Below are positions 10,962 to 18,997 of a DNA stretch of 41,290 nt, one piece after another. Made by a program: the position numbers and the translations under genes. Where the stretch lies: NCBI GenBank assembly GCA_000447185.1, contig KE647138.1:1-41290 (forward strand), in the 5' to 3' direction. Source of the DNA: Vairimorpha apis BRL 01 (taxonomy: Eukaryota; Microsporidia; Nosematidae). The notes beneath the pieces are model-generated. The model was not told where the DNA came from. It was given only the letters and a program-made list of their open reading frames with translations, and ran no database searches. How positions within the stretch are numbered: position 1 is the first letter of the stretch; each line of letters opens with the position of its first letter.

Positions 10962-12270
10962 ATGAATATTATTGAAAAGATTTTAAATTTTTTGGATATT
11001 AAAAATCATACAGTTTGCAATCTTGAATATATAAACAAAACAAGATCATTGCAAAATAAATTTAGTGTTATTGATATTAAACATTTTTATAAAAATTATT
11101 GTAACATAAATAATGATATTAAAATGCGAACAAACAAATCTTATGTTCTTTGTATAAGTATAGCATACTGTTTAATAAATAACGAAAACTTCTTAAAAAA
11201 TATAGATGACGAATTTTTTGTATTATTGTTTGAGAATAATTTAGAATTAATAAAAATTTCAGATTACACTGAACTTAGATTGGTTGAAATAATTAATAAA
11301 ACAAATAATTTTAAATTATTAAAATATATAAAAAATTTTAAAAACAAATTAAAATTTAATGTGAACGTTATTAAATATAATTATGATGTGTCATATCTTA
11401 TGACATATAATGACAAAAATATTGAAATTATAAAAGAAATTTTAATTAAAAGTTTTAATAATAGTTATAAGAAAAATTTAATTGAATATATTAATGCACA
11501 GGGATGTATTAATAATGTTATTTTTTATAATTGTGTAATTTTAAATAAACATAAAATAATTTACATTAATAATTTAGATGTAGAAGAGATAATGAAAAAA
11601 ATATGCAATAAACATATTTTAGAATTTTTAGAGAAAAGTGAAATTTGTCAAAGATTTTTTTATCAAAAAATTATTAATATTGAACAAGAAAAAAAATTTG
11701 CAATCTAAAACATAAAAATAATAATTTATTAGATCATTTAAGAAATTCTAAAAATAAATTTGTAGATGTTAATATTGAAGATTTTTGTAATATTAAGAAT
11801 CAAAGTAACAATAAAATTGAAAAAATTATTTAAAAAATAACCATGAAGATGATTCCAAAAAAATTGTTTTAATACAAAAAGATGGAAAGGATGATAAATT
11901 TGTTTTTTCAGATCTTGAACAAGTTGATTTTTATTTGTCTTTTGATCATAGTATAAGAGAAAAGATTCAGTATTTAAAAAATTATGAGTTTTCTTTTATT
12001 TATTCCCATTTAAATAAAATATTAGACGAACACAAAGATAAATCTGTTTTACATATACAAGATTATTTAATAGAAATTTTACAAGAAGGTTTTTTTGAAG
12101 AAACTTATTTTGATATGATTCAAAATTTATACAATAAGTTAATAATGTATAATAAAAACATTAAATGTTGCAAAAACAATGATAAAATATTACTTTTAGT
12201 TTCTAAATATTGCAAGTTTTTTGATAATACTATTTATATAGGTCATATAAAAATAATTAATACAAAATAA
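10962..12270 (+). CDS. Unknown helical protein, about 436 residues; two frame breaks
   Basis: Open frames 10962-11708, about 11697-11833 and about 11826-12270 join into one protein if one A is added in the A8 run at 11689-11696 and in the A6 run at 11820-11825. The start is fixed by CCC immediately before the ATG. The product is very rich in N, K, I and Y. The N-terminal 230 residues look alpha-helical (for example LFENNLELIKISDYTELRLV). A low-complexity, N/K-rich linker follows, and the last 110 residues again look helical (SIREKIQYLKNYEFSF). No signal peptide, membrane segment, catalytic motif or known domain is visible. I do not recognise it. Its composition is that of a host gene rather than of the LINE copies around it. 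Confidence 0.6.
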
Positions 12271-13044
12271 CATTTTAAATTTGATTTTTTTTAAAGTGCA
12301 AATTTTCATATTTAATTTCATTAGATTAAGTTTTTAAAGGATATATTTTTTTCAAAAATTTTTAACAAATAACTTTAAATTTCATTTTAATATATTTTCC
12401 TAGTTTTTGAATTTTTTCTTTACAAAATTAAGAAATTTAAAGTTTTAAGATTTTTAAAAAATTATATATTTTTTTTTGCAAAATTTACAAATTAAATGTT
12501 TAATATATTTATAGTAAATATATAATATTAAACATTCGGTTTGAAATTGTATAAAATGTTAAAAATAACTTTAAAGTTTTTTATAAAAATTTAACTTTTT
12601 AAAAATAGTAAAATCAAACTTTAAGATTTTTTTTATTTGTTATGGAACCGCATATATTTAATTATTGTTTATATGATAAAAATTATCGAATTTGATAATT
12701 TGTTATAATATTATAAAAATTGTGATTCATTATTAATTTTGTTTAATTAGTAAAATTTAAAAATCAGTTGAACAACAAGACAAAAGAAAATTAATTATGT
12801 ACTTTAAAAATAAAAATGTTCATATTCACATATAATCTGATTTAACTAATAAATATTTAAAACTTTAAAATTTGTGGATAGAATTTATACATTCAACTTA
12901 ATTAAAATTTAAAAATAAAACTATATAAAAAACTATTAGAATTTTAAATTATAATTTATTTAAAATTTTTACGTATATTTTTTTATAATATGCATTAAAA
13001 AACGATTTGAATTTTAAATAAAATTGATTATTTGATGGTTATTT
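12271..13044. other. AT-rich intergenic region, nothing supported
   Basis: No gene, RNA or repeat is recognisable. Confidence 0.5.
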
Positions 13045-13215
13045 TTATTATATTATTTGTTTATGCTAGTATCGGCCCTTTAAAACAGTATTTTGCTGGT
13101 CTGTCTCTTCTGTTTCAGCTATCCTGTATCCTCTCCTGTACTCCATTGAAATGCTCTCAAGAGTTTTTTTAAGAGTTGTGGATTGAATTTACGCTTCAAT
13201 TCAGTCGGTCATACC
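13045..13215 (-). mobile_element. LINE 3'-end fragment
   Basis: The reverse-strand sequence resembles the C-terminal coding end and tail of the decayed copy at 7.0-7.7 kb. Both carry ACCGACTGA, a CTTAA(A/G)AAAACTCTTG block, GGATAGCTGA and a (C/A)TACTA(G/A)CAT block at the end. It is about 170 bp long, less AT-rich than its flanks, and belongs to a different lineage from the long element that starts 320 bp away. Confidence 0.6.
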
Positions 13216-13501
13216 AAATTCCATTCTGTGAATTTTTAAAAATTATATTTATTTTTAGTTATTCAAAATAATCTACAAGGTAAAAAAATTATTTACAATA
13301 TAGCACATTATTTTATATAATAAAATGTTTTTTATAATCGTAGTGTACAATGATATATTGCAAATAAAAAATTATGTTTAAAACCTAAAATTAATTTATA
13401 AATTAATTATAAAAATTCAATCATATTAAATCGATTTTTCTTTAATTATTTATATTGAAAAAAAATTAATTTCATAAATTTTATTTAAAAATCATATTTA
13501 A

Positions 13502-13542
13502 TGTTATATATTTGAATAATTCTAACCCCTCATTATGATAAA
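13502..13542 (+). repeat. 41-bp sequence with a perfect inverted copy at 33001-33041
   Basis: These 41 bases are the exact reverse complement of 33001-33041; the bases just outside differ on both sides. The sequence holds CCCC at 13526-13529, seven bases before an ATG at 13536, which is the layout of a host start site. It straddles the left end of the long LINE: the LINE flanking repeat CCCTCATTAT lies inside it at 13527-13536. Confidence 0.85.
13527..13536. repeat. LINE target-site duplication, left copy
   Basis: CCCTCATTAT occurs here and again at 17125-17134, in the same orientation, at the two ends of the LINE. A direct repeat of this kind is expected from target-primed insertion. Confidence 0.6.
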
Positions 13543-13742
13543 CTAAAAATATTTATTGAGTTATTTTTCCTTGTCCATTCTTTATTCAACTAGCCTCATG
13601 TTCAGGCACACTACTTATTATCTGGGAATTCTTTACCTCACCTGTATTACTACCTGTGAGATCTTCAGTGTTCATAAGTCACCCCGGTTATTGTTAATAG
13701 GGTCCATAGTTATCCCTTCCACATATTTAAAATTAGATTCTA

Positions 13743-15065
13743 CTAACTTTTCCACTTGTCGCTCCACCTCTTCCTCTCCAGCATCACTCTGGTCATGTCC
13801 TCGTCTTCGTTCAAGAGAGATACTCTCAAGCGTTTTCTTAACACTACTGACTGGATATATGCTTCTAAGGACGGTTGTATTCCTAGCTCTTTGATGTATC
13901 TTTTATGATATGTCGTTACTACACCATCCCATGTCATTACATAAAGGATAATTTTTGTCTTAGATTTATAAATTAAACCTAGCTCATTAGCAAGAATGTC
14001 GTACTTTCTTAATTTTTCATTTTCAACAATAGTGAGAAGATCTTGGTTGGTTATACCGACTTCGACAATTAAAATTTCCTTGTTCTTCTTATCTAAGACA
14101 AAAATATCAGGCTTATTATGGTTTATTTTGATATCGGTTGATATCCTTGTATCCACACGTATTTCGGCATTGTCATTAGACATTACCTCTTGTAAGGAAT
14201 AGGACCTAATTTTATTAGTCTTTTTAAAACCATATTTTTTACATAGTAAGAGATGAATGCATCTAACTACCTCGTTGTGTCTTCTCATATAATCAAATCC
14301 TAACATTCGATCACACTTGGTAGCTAGATGATCAACCGTCTTCCTATGAGATCTACAATGAGGACATTGTCCCTCCTGACCACAGAATATGTTTCTATCT
14401 TGCAGGAAGCAATATGTTGCTTCAGATCTTGCCTGATTATTTCCCTTCATCAGCCATGTAGAGAAGTCCCTTATGCTTACTAATTCGTGATCCCTTGCTT
14501 TAAACAACTTTCCGTGATTGGTTCGTTTTTTAATCTCGTTGTTAAGCATTCCATGTTGGGCTTCCACTAGCATTTTTGGAGTGACTATACCTGTAAGTTT
14601 ATACTTTGTCCCCAGGTACCCTACTATTTGTGAAAGGTGAGATTTATTATCTTCTTCCACTTTCAGTATTGCAGCACGTCTTAGCGAACTATTTTTAGTT
14701 TCAATAATAGAGTTATACATGTTTAGTAACATTCTTTCACTCCTGTGCTCAACACAAGCAAGGCCCCTACCCATTTCACTTCTTGGCAGGTACAGTCTCT
14801 CCTTACAGGCCGGTTGTAAGTGGATATGGTGCTTTATAAGCACCTTGCGAATTTCAAAATCGAGTTTCTTATATTCTTCGGGCTCTAATTTAAGAAGACC
14901 CACATGGTAATTTATGACTGAAATTGCATGCTCGTTAATAGCTCTTATCATATTGACACCATTTAACTTAGTCATGCAGAGGTTTTCGACTCGTCTAAGA
15001 ATCTCAGTCTTTACCTTTGTAAACGTCTCGATTTTGATTACACTAGAAGATCCTCGGTAATACAT
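13743..15065 (-). CDS. LINE polyprotein, C-terminal part: zinc knuckle and restriction-like endonuclease
   Basis: An open frame of 440 residues, continuing the reverse transcriptase frame. The first ATG at 15065 is probably not a real start, because the upstream part (GYKYLCITED, the 'YKYLGI' motif after the RT) runs into it after one extra T near 15045. Residues about 30-220 form the thumb and linker region. The knuckle CPHCRSHRKTVDHLATKC binds nucleic acid in related LINEs. The endonuclease core is NKPDIFVLDKKNKEILIVEV, with P-D and a later E-x-G fitting the PD-(D/E)XK fold, and a following K-rich helix (ENEKLRKYDILANEL). The frame ends with a basic tail (ERKRWSDKWKS). Together with the RT this would nick the DNA target and prime reverse transcription. 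The frame is unbroken over 1.3 kb, which suggests recent activity. Confidence 0.85.
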   Translation of the reverse strand: MYYRGSSSVIKIETFTKVKTEILRRVENLCMTKLNGVNMIRAINEHAISVINYHVGLLKLEPEEYKKLDFEIRKVLIKHHIHLQPACKERLYLPRSEMGRGLACVEHRSERMLLNMYNSIIETKNSSLRRAAILKVEEDNKSHLSQIVGYLGTKYKLTGIVTPKMLVEAQHGMLNNEIKKRTNHGKLFKARDHELVSIRDFSTWLMKGNNQARSEATYCFLQDRNIFCGQEGQCPHCRSHRKTVDHLATKCDRMLGFDYMRRHNEVVRCIHLLLCKKYGFKKTNKIRSYSLQEVMSNDNAEIRVDTRISTDIKINHNKPDIFVLDKKNKEILIVEVGITNQDLLTIVENEKLRKYDILANELGLIYKSKTKIILYVMTWDGVVTTYHKRYIKELGIQPSLEAYIQSVVLRKRLRVSLLNEDEDMTRVMLERKRWSDKWKS

Positions 15066-16078
15066 AAGTATTTGTAACCTTGAGAGCCTTCTAGTATAAC
15101 GGCATCTTCCTCACACCCAATGCAATTTTTCGCAGATTTCTCTCGATTGATCTCTAATCCAACTGTTTTAAAGAAGTTTTTAGTTTCTTCAATCATGGAC
15201 TTAAGATCATCTTGATTCTCTGCCAAGAGCTTAAGGTCATCAATAAATAAAATATGGTTTGTGACTAAAGACTGGTTGTCTAAACGTACACCTACTTTTG
15301 GATACTTTAAGTTAAGTTTCTTGCTTAAAGGATCCATACATAGGACAAAAAACAGAGGAGACAACGAGTCGCCTTGTAGTATTCCTCTTTCGATCTTTTT
15401 TTCCAGAATCATTTCTGATCCTGATCTTATCTCGATGTGCCACTGTTTTACTGTGGCTCGTAGAAATTCTACTATCCATCGAGGAAGCATCAACCTCTCT
15501 ATGCAAGATAAAAGATAAATATGGTCTACTGAGTCGTAAGCCTTCTTTACATCAATCCACATAGTTTTAAGGAGGTTGTTATTTTCCTTATTTATGGCTA
15601 TGTTTAACATCGCTTGCTCCTTAGCTCCTTGGACTAATCGCACTGTTCCCAGCTGGTTCTCTATAAGCAATCCTCTACTCTCTACAATTAATTGCATAAC
15701 TTTAGTTGTACATTTGGTTGTGAGTTTATAGAGGTTCGACATGCATGTGATAGGTCTGAAATCACTACCACGTGTAGGCGTACCTTTCGGGATCAAGTAC
15801 GTTATTCCTTTGTAGAACCAGCTTTCGGGTGATTTTTCACCAAAACATACTTCCTTTATGCTGGAATAAAGGAACGGGTGTAATGGAACACACTTCTTAA
15901 TAAAAAAGTTGTAGATACCATCACAACCGGCTGCTTTCCAATTCGGGAGATATTTAATAATATCTTGGAATTCGGTGTATGTTAGTAAAATAGTTTGCTC
16001 TTCAGATTCAGGAAGGTAGTCTAAGAGATACTCACTAAAGGACTTGCTCTCATTAGTGTAATCAGATTTGTTCCACAT
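15038..16078 (-). CDS. LINE polyprotein, reverse transcriptase domain
   Basis: The frame is open from about 16113; the ATG at 16078 is internal. The preceding residues in this frame include EEIKSFWSTMWNKSDY, typical of the region before an RT in this group. RT motifs appear in order: NWKAAGCDGIYNFFIKKC, then GSDFRPITCMSNLYKL, motif A WIDVKKAYDSVDH, motif B GILQGDSLSPLFFVLCMDPL, and motif C LFIDDLKLLAEN. The catalytic aspartates are D in motif A and DD in motif C. The usual alanine or methionine before DD is isoleucine here (FIDD). The frame continues to GYKYLCITED and then hits a stop at 15038. One extra T near 15045 would continue into the endonuclease frame. All catalytic residues I can check are present, so this domain could be functional once the breaks are resolved. 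Confidence 0.88.
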   Translation of the reverse strand: MWNKSDYTNESKSFSEYLLDYLPESEEQTILLTYTEFQDIIKYLPNWKAAGCDGIYNFFIKKCVPLHPFLYSSIKEVCFGEKSPESWFYKGITYLIPKGTPTRGSDFRPITCMSNLYKLTTKCTTKVMQLIVESRGLLIENQLGTVRLVQGAKEQAMLNIAINKENNNLLKTMWIDVKKAYDSVDHIYLLSCIERLMLPRWIVEFLRATVKQWHIEIRSGSEMILEKKIERGILQGDSLSPLFFVLCMDPLSKKLNLKYPKVGVRLDNQSLVTNHILFIDDLKLLAENQDDLKSMIEETKNFFKTVGLEINREKSAKNCIGCEEDAVILEGSQGYKYLCITEDLLV

Positions 16079-16110
16079 AGTGGACCAAAACGATTTTATC
16101 TCTTCTTTTC

Positions 16111-16809
16111 CTACCGTGTGGTCAACTTTTTGAGCTTCTCTAAGTGTCTATAGAAATTACTTCTATATAACTCAAAGCTTTGATTGTGTTGCCTATACTC
16201 TCTTCGTTTTTGGCTAACCTCCAACTTTTTAGTATAGACAGCAATTTTCTCAGAGAAGACAGCTATAGCTTCATATAGATCATGATGTAAGCAAGCTTTG
16301 AGGTTTAACTCACGCATAATCTTCTTAACTTTAGCTTTTTCTTCAGCTGAGAGCTTTCCAAAGTTTTTTACCTTACTAAGAAGTTCCACCTTAGCATTAA
16401 TTGATTTAATCTTTTTCAAGATACTTTCTTTCCATACTGACGGTTTCACTTCCTTTCTGGTGATCTCCTGATAGCAACTTTGAGCCGCCTGTAATATTCG
16501 CGCTATATCCGACATATTACTGAGAGGGTGTTTATCAACGTAGATTTCCACTGACTTGATCACAACTTCAAGTCTAAGAACGTCAACATTCAAAGATGGA
16601 ATTTTCTTTGTCTTTTCCATATCCTCGTCCCTTGCTTTCTTCAGAGAAAATATTTTTTCACTAAATATTTTCAGAGTTTGTTTGTTAATTTCATCTATAA
16701 ATAAGCTACTCTCCTCCATAAATTCGTTGACTGTTTTCCTCCTTTTAGTGGCACCCATTTTGAATTCTTGATTCGAGCACTGTTTTCCATTACTGGTTGT
16801 AAGGACTTT
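16111..16809 (-). CDS. LINE polyprotein, N-terminal coiled region (part 2)
   Basis: The frame is open from the codon after the TAG at 16810-16812 down to a stop at 16111. It has the same phase as the 16810-17067 frame, so only the TAG separates them. An ATG at 16758 could serve as an internal start. The residues are strongly helical and charged (for example RRKTVNEFMEESSLFIDEIN and EKAKVKKIMRELNLKACLHH). I see no C2H2 finger, although R2/R4 elements usually carry one near the N-terminus for target binding. Adding one A to the A5 run near 16113-16117 carries the frame into the reverse transcriptase. Confidence 0.7.
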   Translation of the reverse strand, partial: KVLTTSNGKQCSNQEFKMGATKRRKTVNEFMEESSLFIDEINKQTLKIFSEKIFSLKKARDEDMEKTKKIPSLNVDVLRLEVVIKSVEIYVDKHPLSNMSDIARILQAAQSCYQEITRKEVKPSVWKESILKKIKSINAKVELLSKVKNFGKLSAEEKAKVKKIMRELNLKACLHHDLYEAIAVFSEKIAVYTKKLEVSQKRREYRQHNQSFELYRSNFYRHLEKLKKLTTR

Positions 16810-17067
16810 CTATGCTCTCCTCTTAAATTCTTGAGTATCTACGTTTGTACTAAACATAGCATTGAAAACATCACTAGCCTTGTTCCACCCACCTCTTGGC
16901 ATTCTACCTAATCTTATAATGACTGATAGAAGCTCTTGTTGAGGCCACTCTTTCTCACTAAACTTCACACTTTCCAAAAGTGCTGTTAGAGATACAGAGA
17001 TAGAGGTAGTGGATATATTAATTTCTTCTATCTTTTTATCCATGTTGGAACTAGTTTTCTTTTCCAT
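16810..17067 (-). CDS. LINE polyprotein, N-terminal fragment ending at an in-frame TAG
   Basis: This frame gives 85 residues from an ATG at 17067 to TAG at 16810-16812. The reading then continues open in the same phase. An alternative upstream start is the ATG at 17116-17114, only nine bases inside the element, followed by QAGEKKPKQKN; it is out of phase with this frame by one base across A-runs near 17083-17103. The fragment contains EWPQQELLSVIIRLGRMPRG. No similarity to a known ORF1 protein is evident. The TAG is either a true inactivating mutation or a base-calling error; it is not a homopolymer problem. Confidence 0.6.
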   Translation of the reverse strand: MEKKTSSNMDKKIEEINISTTSISVSLTALLESVKFSEKEWPQQELLSVIIRLGRMPRGGWNKASDVFNAMFSTNVDTQEFKRRA

Positions 17068-17124
17068 ATTTGCTACAGCAGTTTTTTTGTTTAGGCTTTT
17101 TTTCTCCTGCCTGCATTTTCTTTA

Positions 17125-17134
17125 CCCTCATTAT
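17125..17134. repeat. LINE target-site duplication, right copy
   Basis: CCCTCATTAT, identical to 13527-13536 and in the same orientation. It lies just beyond the 5' end of the reverse-strand LINE, whose first possible ATG is at 17116. Confidence 0.6.
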
Positions 17135-17562
17135 ATTAAAATCATAAATATATTTTTTTTGAATACAAATTTATTTTAATTTCTTATTTAATAATTAATA
17201 AGTAAAATTAAAAATATAAATTATTATTTGTAAAGTGTTCACATTAAAATTTAAAATATACTTAAAATAATATTTTGTTTATTTTTATACTATATTCTTA
17301 TTTTATAAATTAATAAAATTCTTTACAATTTTAAATCATCACTAAAATTATTTAAAACTTGACACATGTTATATATTGTAATACGTTTTTTAAATTATTA
17401 ATATTTACAGTTACGTAAATATTATTTAGTTTTTATTTTTATTAAACAAAACTTTGAAAAGTATTTTATAAAATTTTAAAAATATAAATTCATAAAAAAA
17501 GTTTTGATAATTATTAATATAATTTATTTTTTAAATTTTTCTAACAGTTTAATTATTATTTT
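17135..17562. other. AT-rich intergenic region, nothing supported
   Basis: Spacer between the 5' end of the LINE and the stop of the secreted-protein gene. No feature is recognisable. Confidence 0.5.
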
Positions 17563-18991
17563 TTATAATTTTTCAATCTTATTTAAATTTTGAATATTTA
17601 ACAATCTGCATTTTATATTATTTACTGCATCAATTAAATTATGAATAAATTCCAACTGAGATGTATCATTACAAATTTTGTTATAGATATCTAAATTATA
17701 GACAATCTCTAAAGAATTTAATGCAATATATAGCTTATAATCTAAAAATGAATCGTTATTATTATAAATATCATTACAGATTTTCTTAAAAAAGTTAAAT
17801 TTGTTTATTATTTTTTTTGAACTTAATAATATATCAATTAAATTTTCTTTCCAGTTAATATTAAAATACTTTTTCTCGTTATTAAATGCATATAATACAA
17901 TTCCTAAGTTTAACAAGTTTTGGTATGGTTTATTTATACTGAAATCTAAAATATTTTTTAATCCTAAAATACATATTGTTCTTATATCATTATCTGTTAT
18001 AAATTTTAAATTTTCAATTGTACAATCTAAAATATCCATGTAAGTAATTTTATTTTTTTTATTTCATTTATTAATATAGCACGGTTTCTACGTAATTTAT
18101 AGAAAAAGGTCGTAGAAGGTAATAACTTTATATATTTATCTTGAATGATTGATCTAATAAACTCAAATTTATCTTTATTTGGTGTATAATATATATTAAG
18201 ATTTTTATTTAGCATTTTGCTTGTAACTTCAATAAGTGTTGATATTTTTTGTTCATAATTTTTTTGTTGTTCTAAATTAATAATATAATTTTTTATTTGT
18301 TCATTATCTATGTTAAAAAATAATTTGCAAATTTTTAATAAATTTAAAAGATCATTTAATATTATATCAAATATTTTTGTAAAATGAACTGAACTAGAAA
18401 ATATTTTAATATTATCAAAAGAGTTTTTTATAAGAAAGCTTGTATCAACGATATCATTATTTTTTTCGTCCAAATTTAAATTTTGTGTTAGACTATATTG
18501 TTTTTTATTTTGTATACCTTCTCCACAAATTTCAGTATTTAGGTTATTTAATAGTTCTAGAGAAAATTGATTACAATAGTAGATAAAATCTTCGTTATTA
18601 CATACATCATCAATATTAAATATTTTTTCAAAATTATTTGTATCATCACAAGAGCTATATTCAGATTCAACATTTTTATTGTTAAATTTAACGGTTGATA
18701 CATCTATCAAATCATTACATTCTAAATTAACTGAATCATTAAGATTCTTTGAATAATTAAAATCTTCGTAATTATTATTGTTTTTTAATTGATTATCCAT
18801 ATATTTTTGTTTTTTATAAGTAATTGTGCATTTGAATATTCAATATTAGTGTTAATTAAATTATTTGACAATGTTGTATCTTGTTCATTAATACATTTAC
18901 GTTTATTTATGACTGTAATATTGTTCTCATCTTTCATTAAATTTTGTATAGAGCAAAAAATAATACATATAAGAAAAATAGTAATATTCAT
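17563..18991 (-). CDS. Unknown secreted protein, about 476 residues; two frame breaks
   Basis: Three overlapping reverse frames (18785-18991, 18027-18800, 17563-18039) form one protein if one base is added in the T6 run at 18810-18815 and in the T8 run at 18053-18060. The start at 18991 is fixed by CCC three bases upstream. The first residues, MNITIFLICIIFCSIQNLMK, form a short signal peptide. The rest has no further membrane segment, so export to the ER lumen, the cell surface or the host is likely. Residues about 40-190 are acidic and N/D-rich with low complexity (for example ESEYSSCDDTNNFEKIFNID). The C-terminal 280 residues are more ordered and helical (FDIILNDLLNLLKICKLFF; IENLKFITDNDIRTICILGL). 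The helical end might be an armadillo-like fold, as in the ER exchange factor Sil1, but I cannot support that by motif. There is no HDEL-like end; the last residues are LNKIEKL. Confidence 0.65.
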
Positions 18992-18994
18992 TAA

Positions 18995-18997
18995 GGG
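18995..18997 (-). promoter_or_regulatory. CCC start motif of the secreted-protein gene
   Basis: The reverse strand reads ATACCCTTAATGAATATT, with CCC three bases before the ATG at 18991. Confidence 0.6.

Larger units (their letters stand above)
13537..17124 (-). mobile_element. Near full-length non-LTR retrotransposon, restriction-like-endonuclease type (R4/Dong/R2-like)
   Basis: About 3.6 kb, much less AT-rich than its flanks, and bounded by a 10-bp direct repeat. On the reverse strand its single long reading frame holds, in order: a coiled N-terminal region, a reverse transcriptase, a C-x2-C-x8-H-x4-C zinc knuckle and a PD-(D/E)XK-type endonuclease. This order defines the R2/R4/CRE/NeSL group of LINEs, which nick the target with this endonuclease and copy their RNA directly onto the cut. 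No APE endonuclease or RNase H is seen. A tail of about 200 bp follows the stop at 13743. The frame is broken near 17090, by an in-frame TAG at 16810-16812, near 16113 and near 15045. R4/Dong-like LINEs are known from microsporidia; placing it in R4 rather than R2 needs a tree. Confidence 0.85.

Noticed and set aside
13556..13894. Forward frame of 112 codons opposite the LINE 3' end
   Set aside because: It is antisense to the LINE coding end and tail and has no start motif or domain; a shadow frame.
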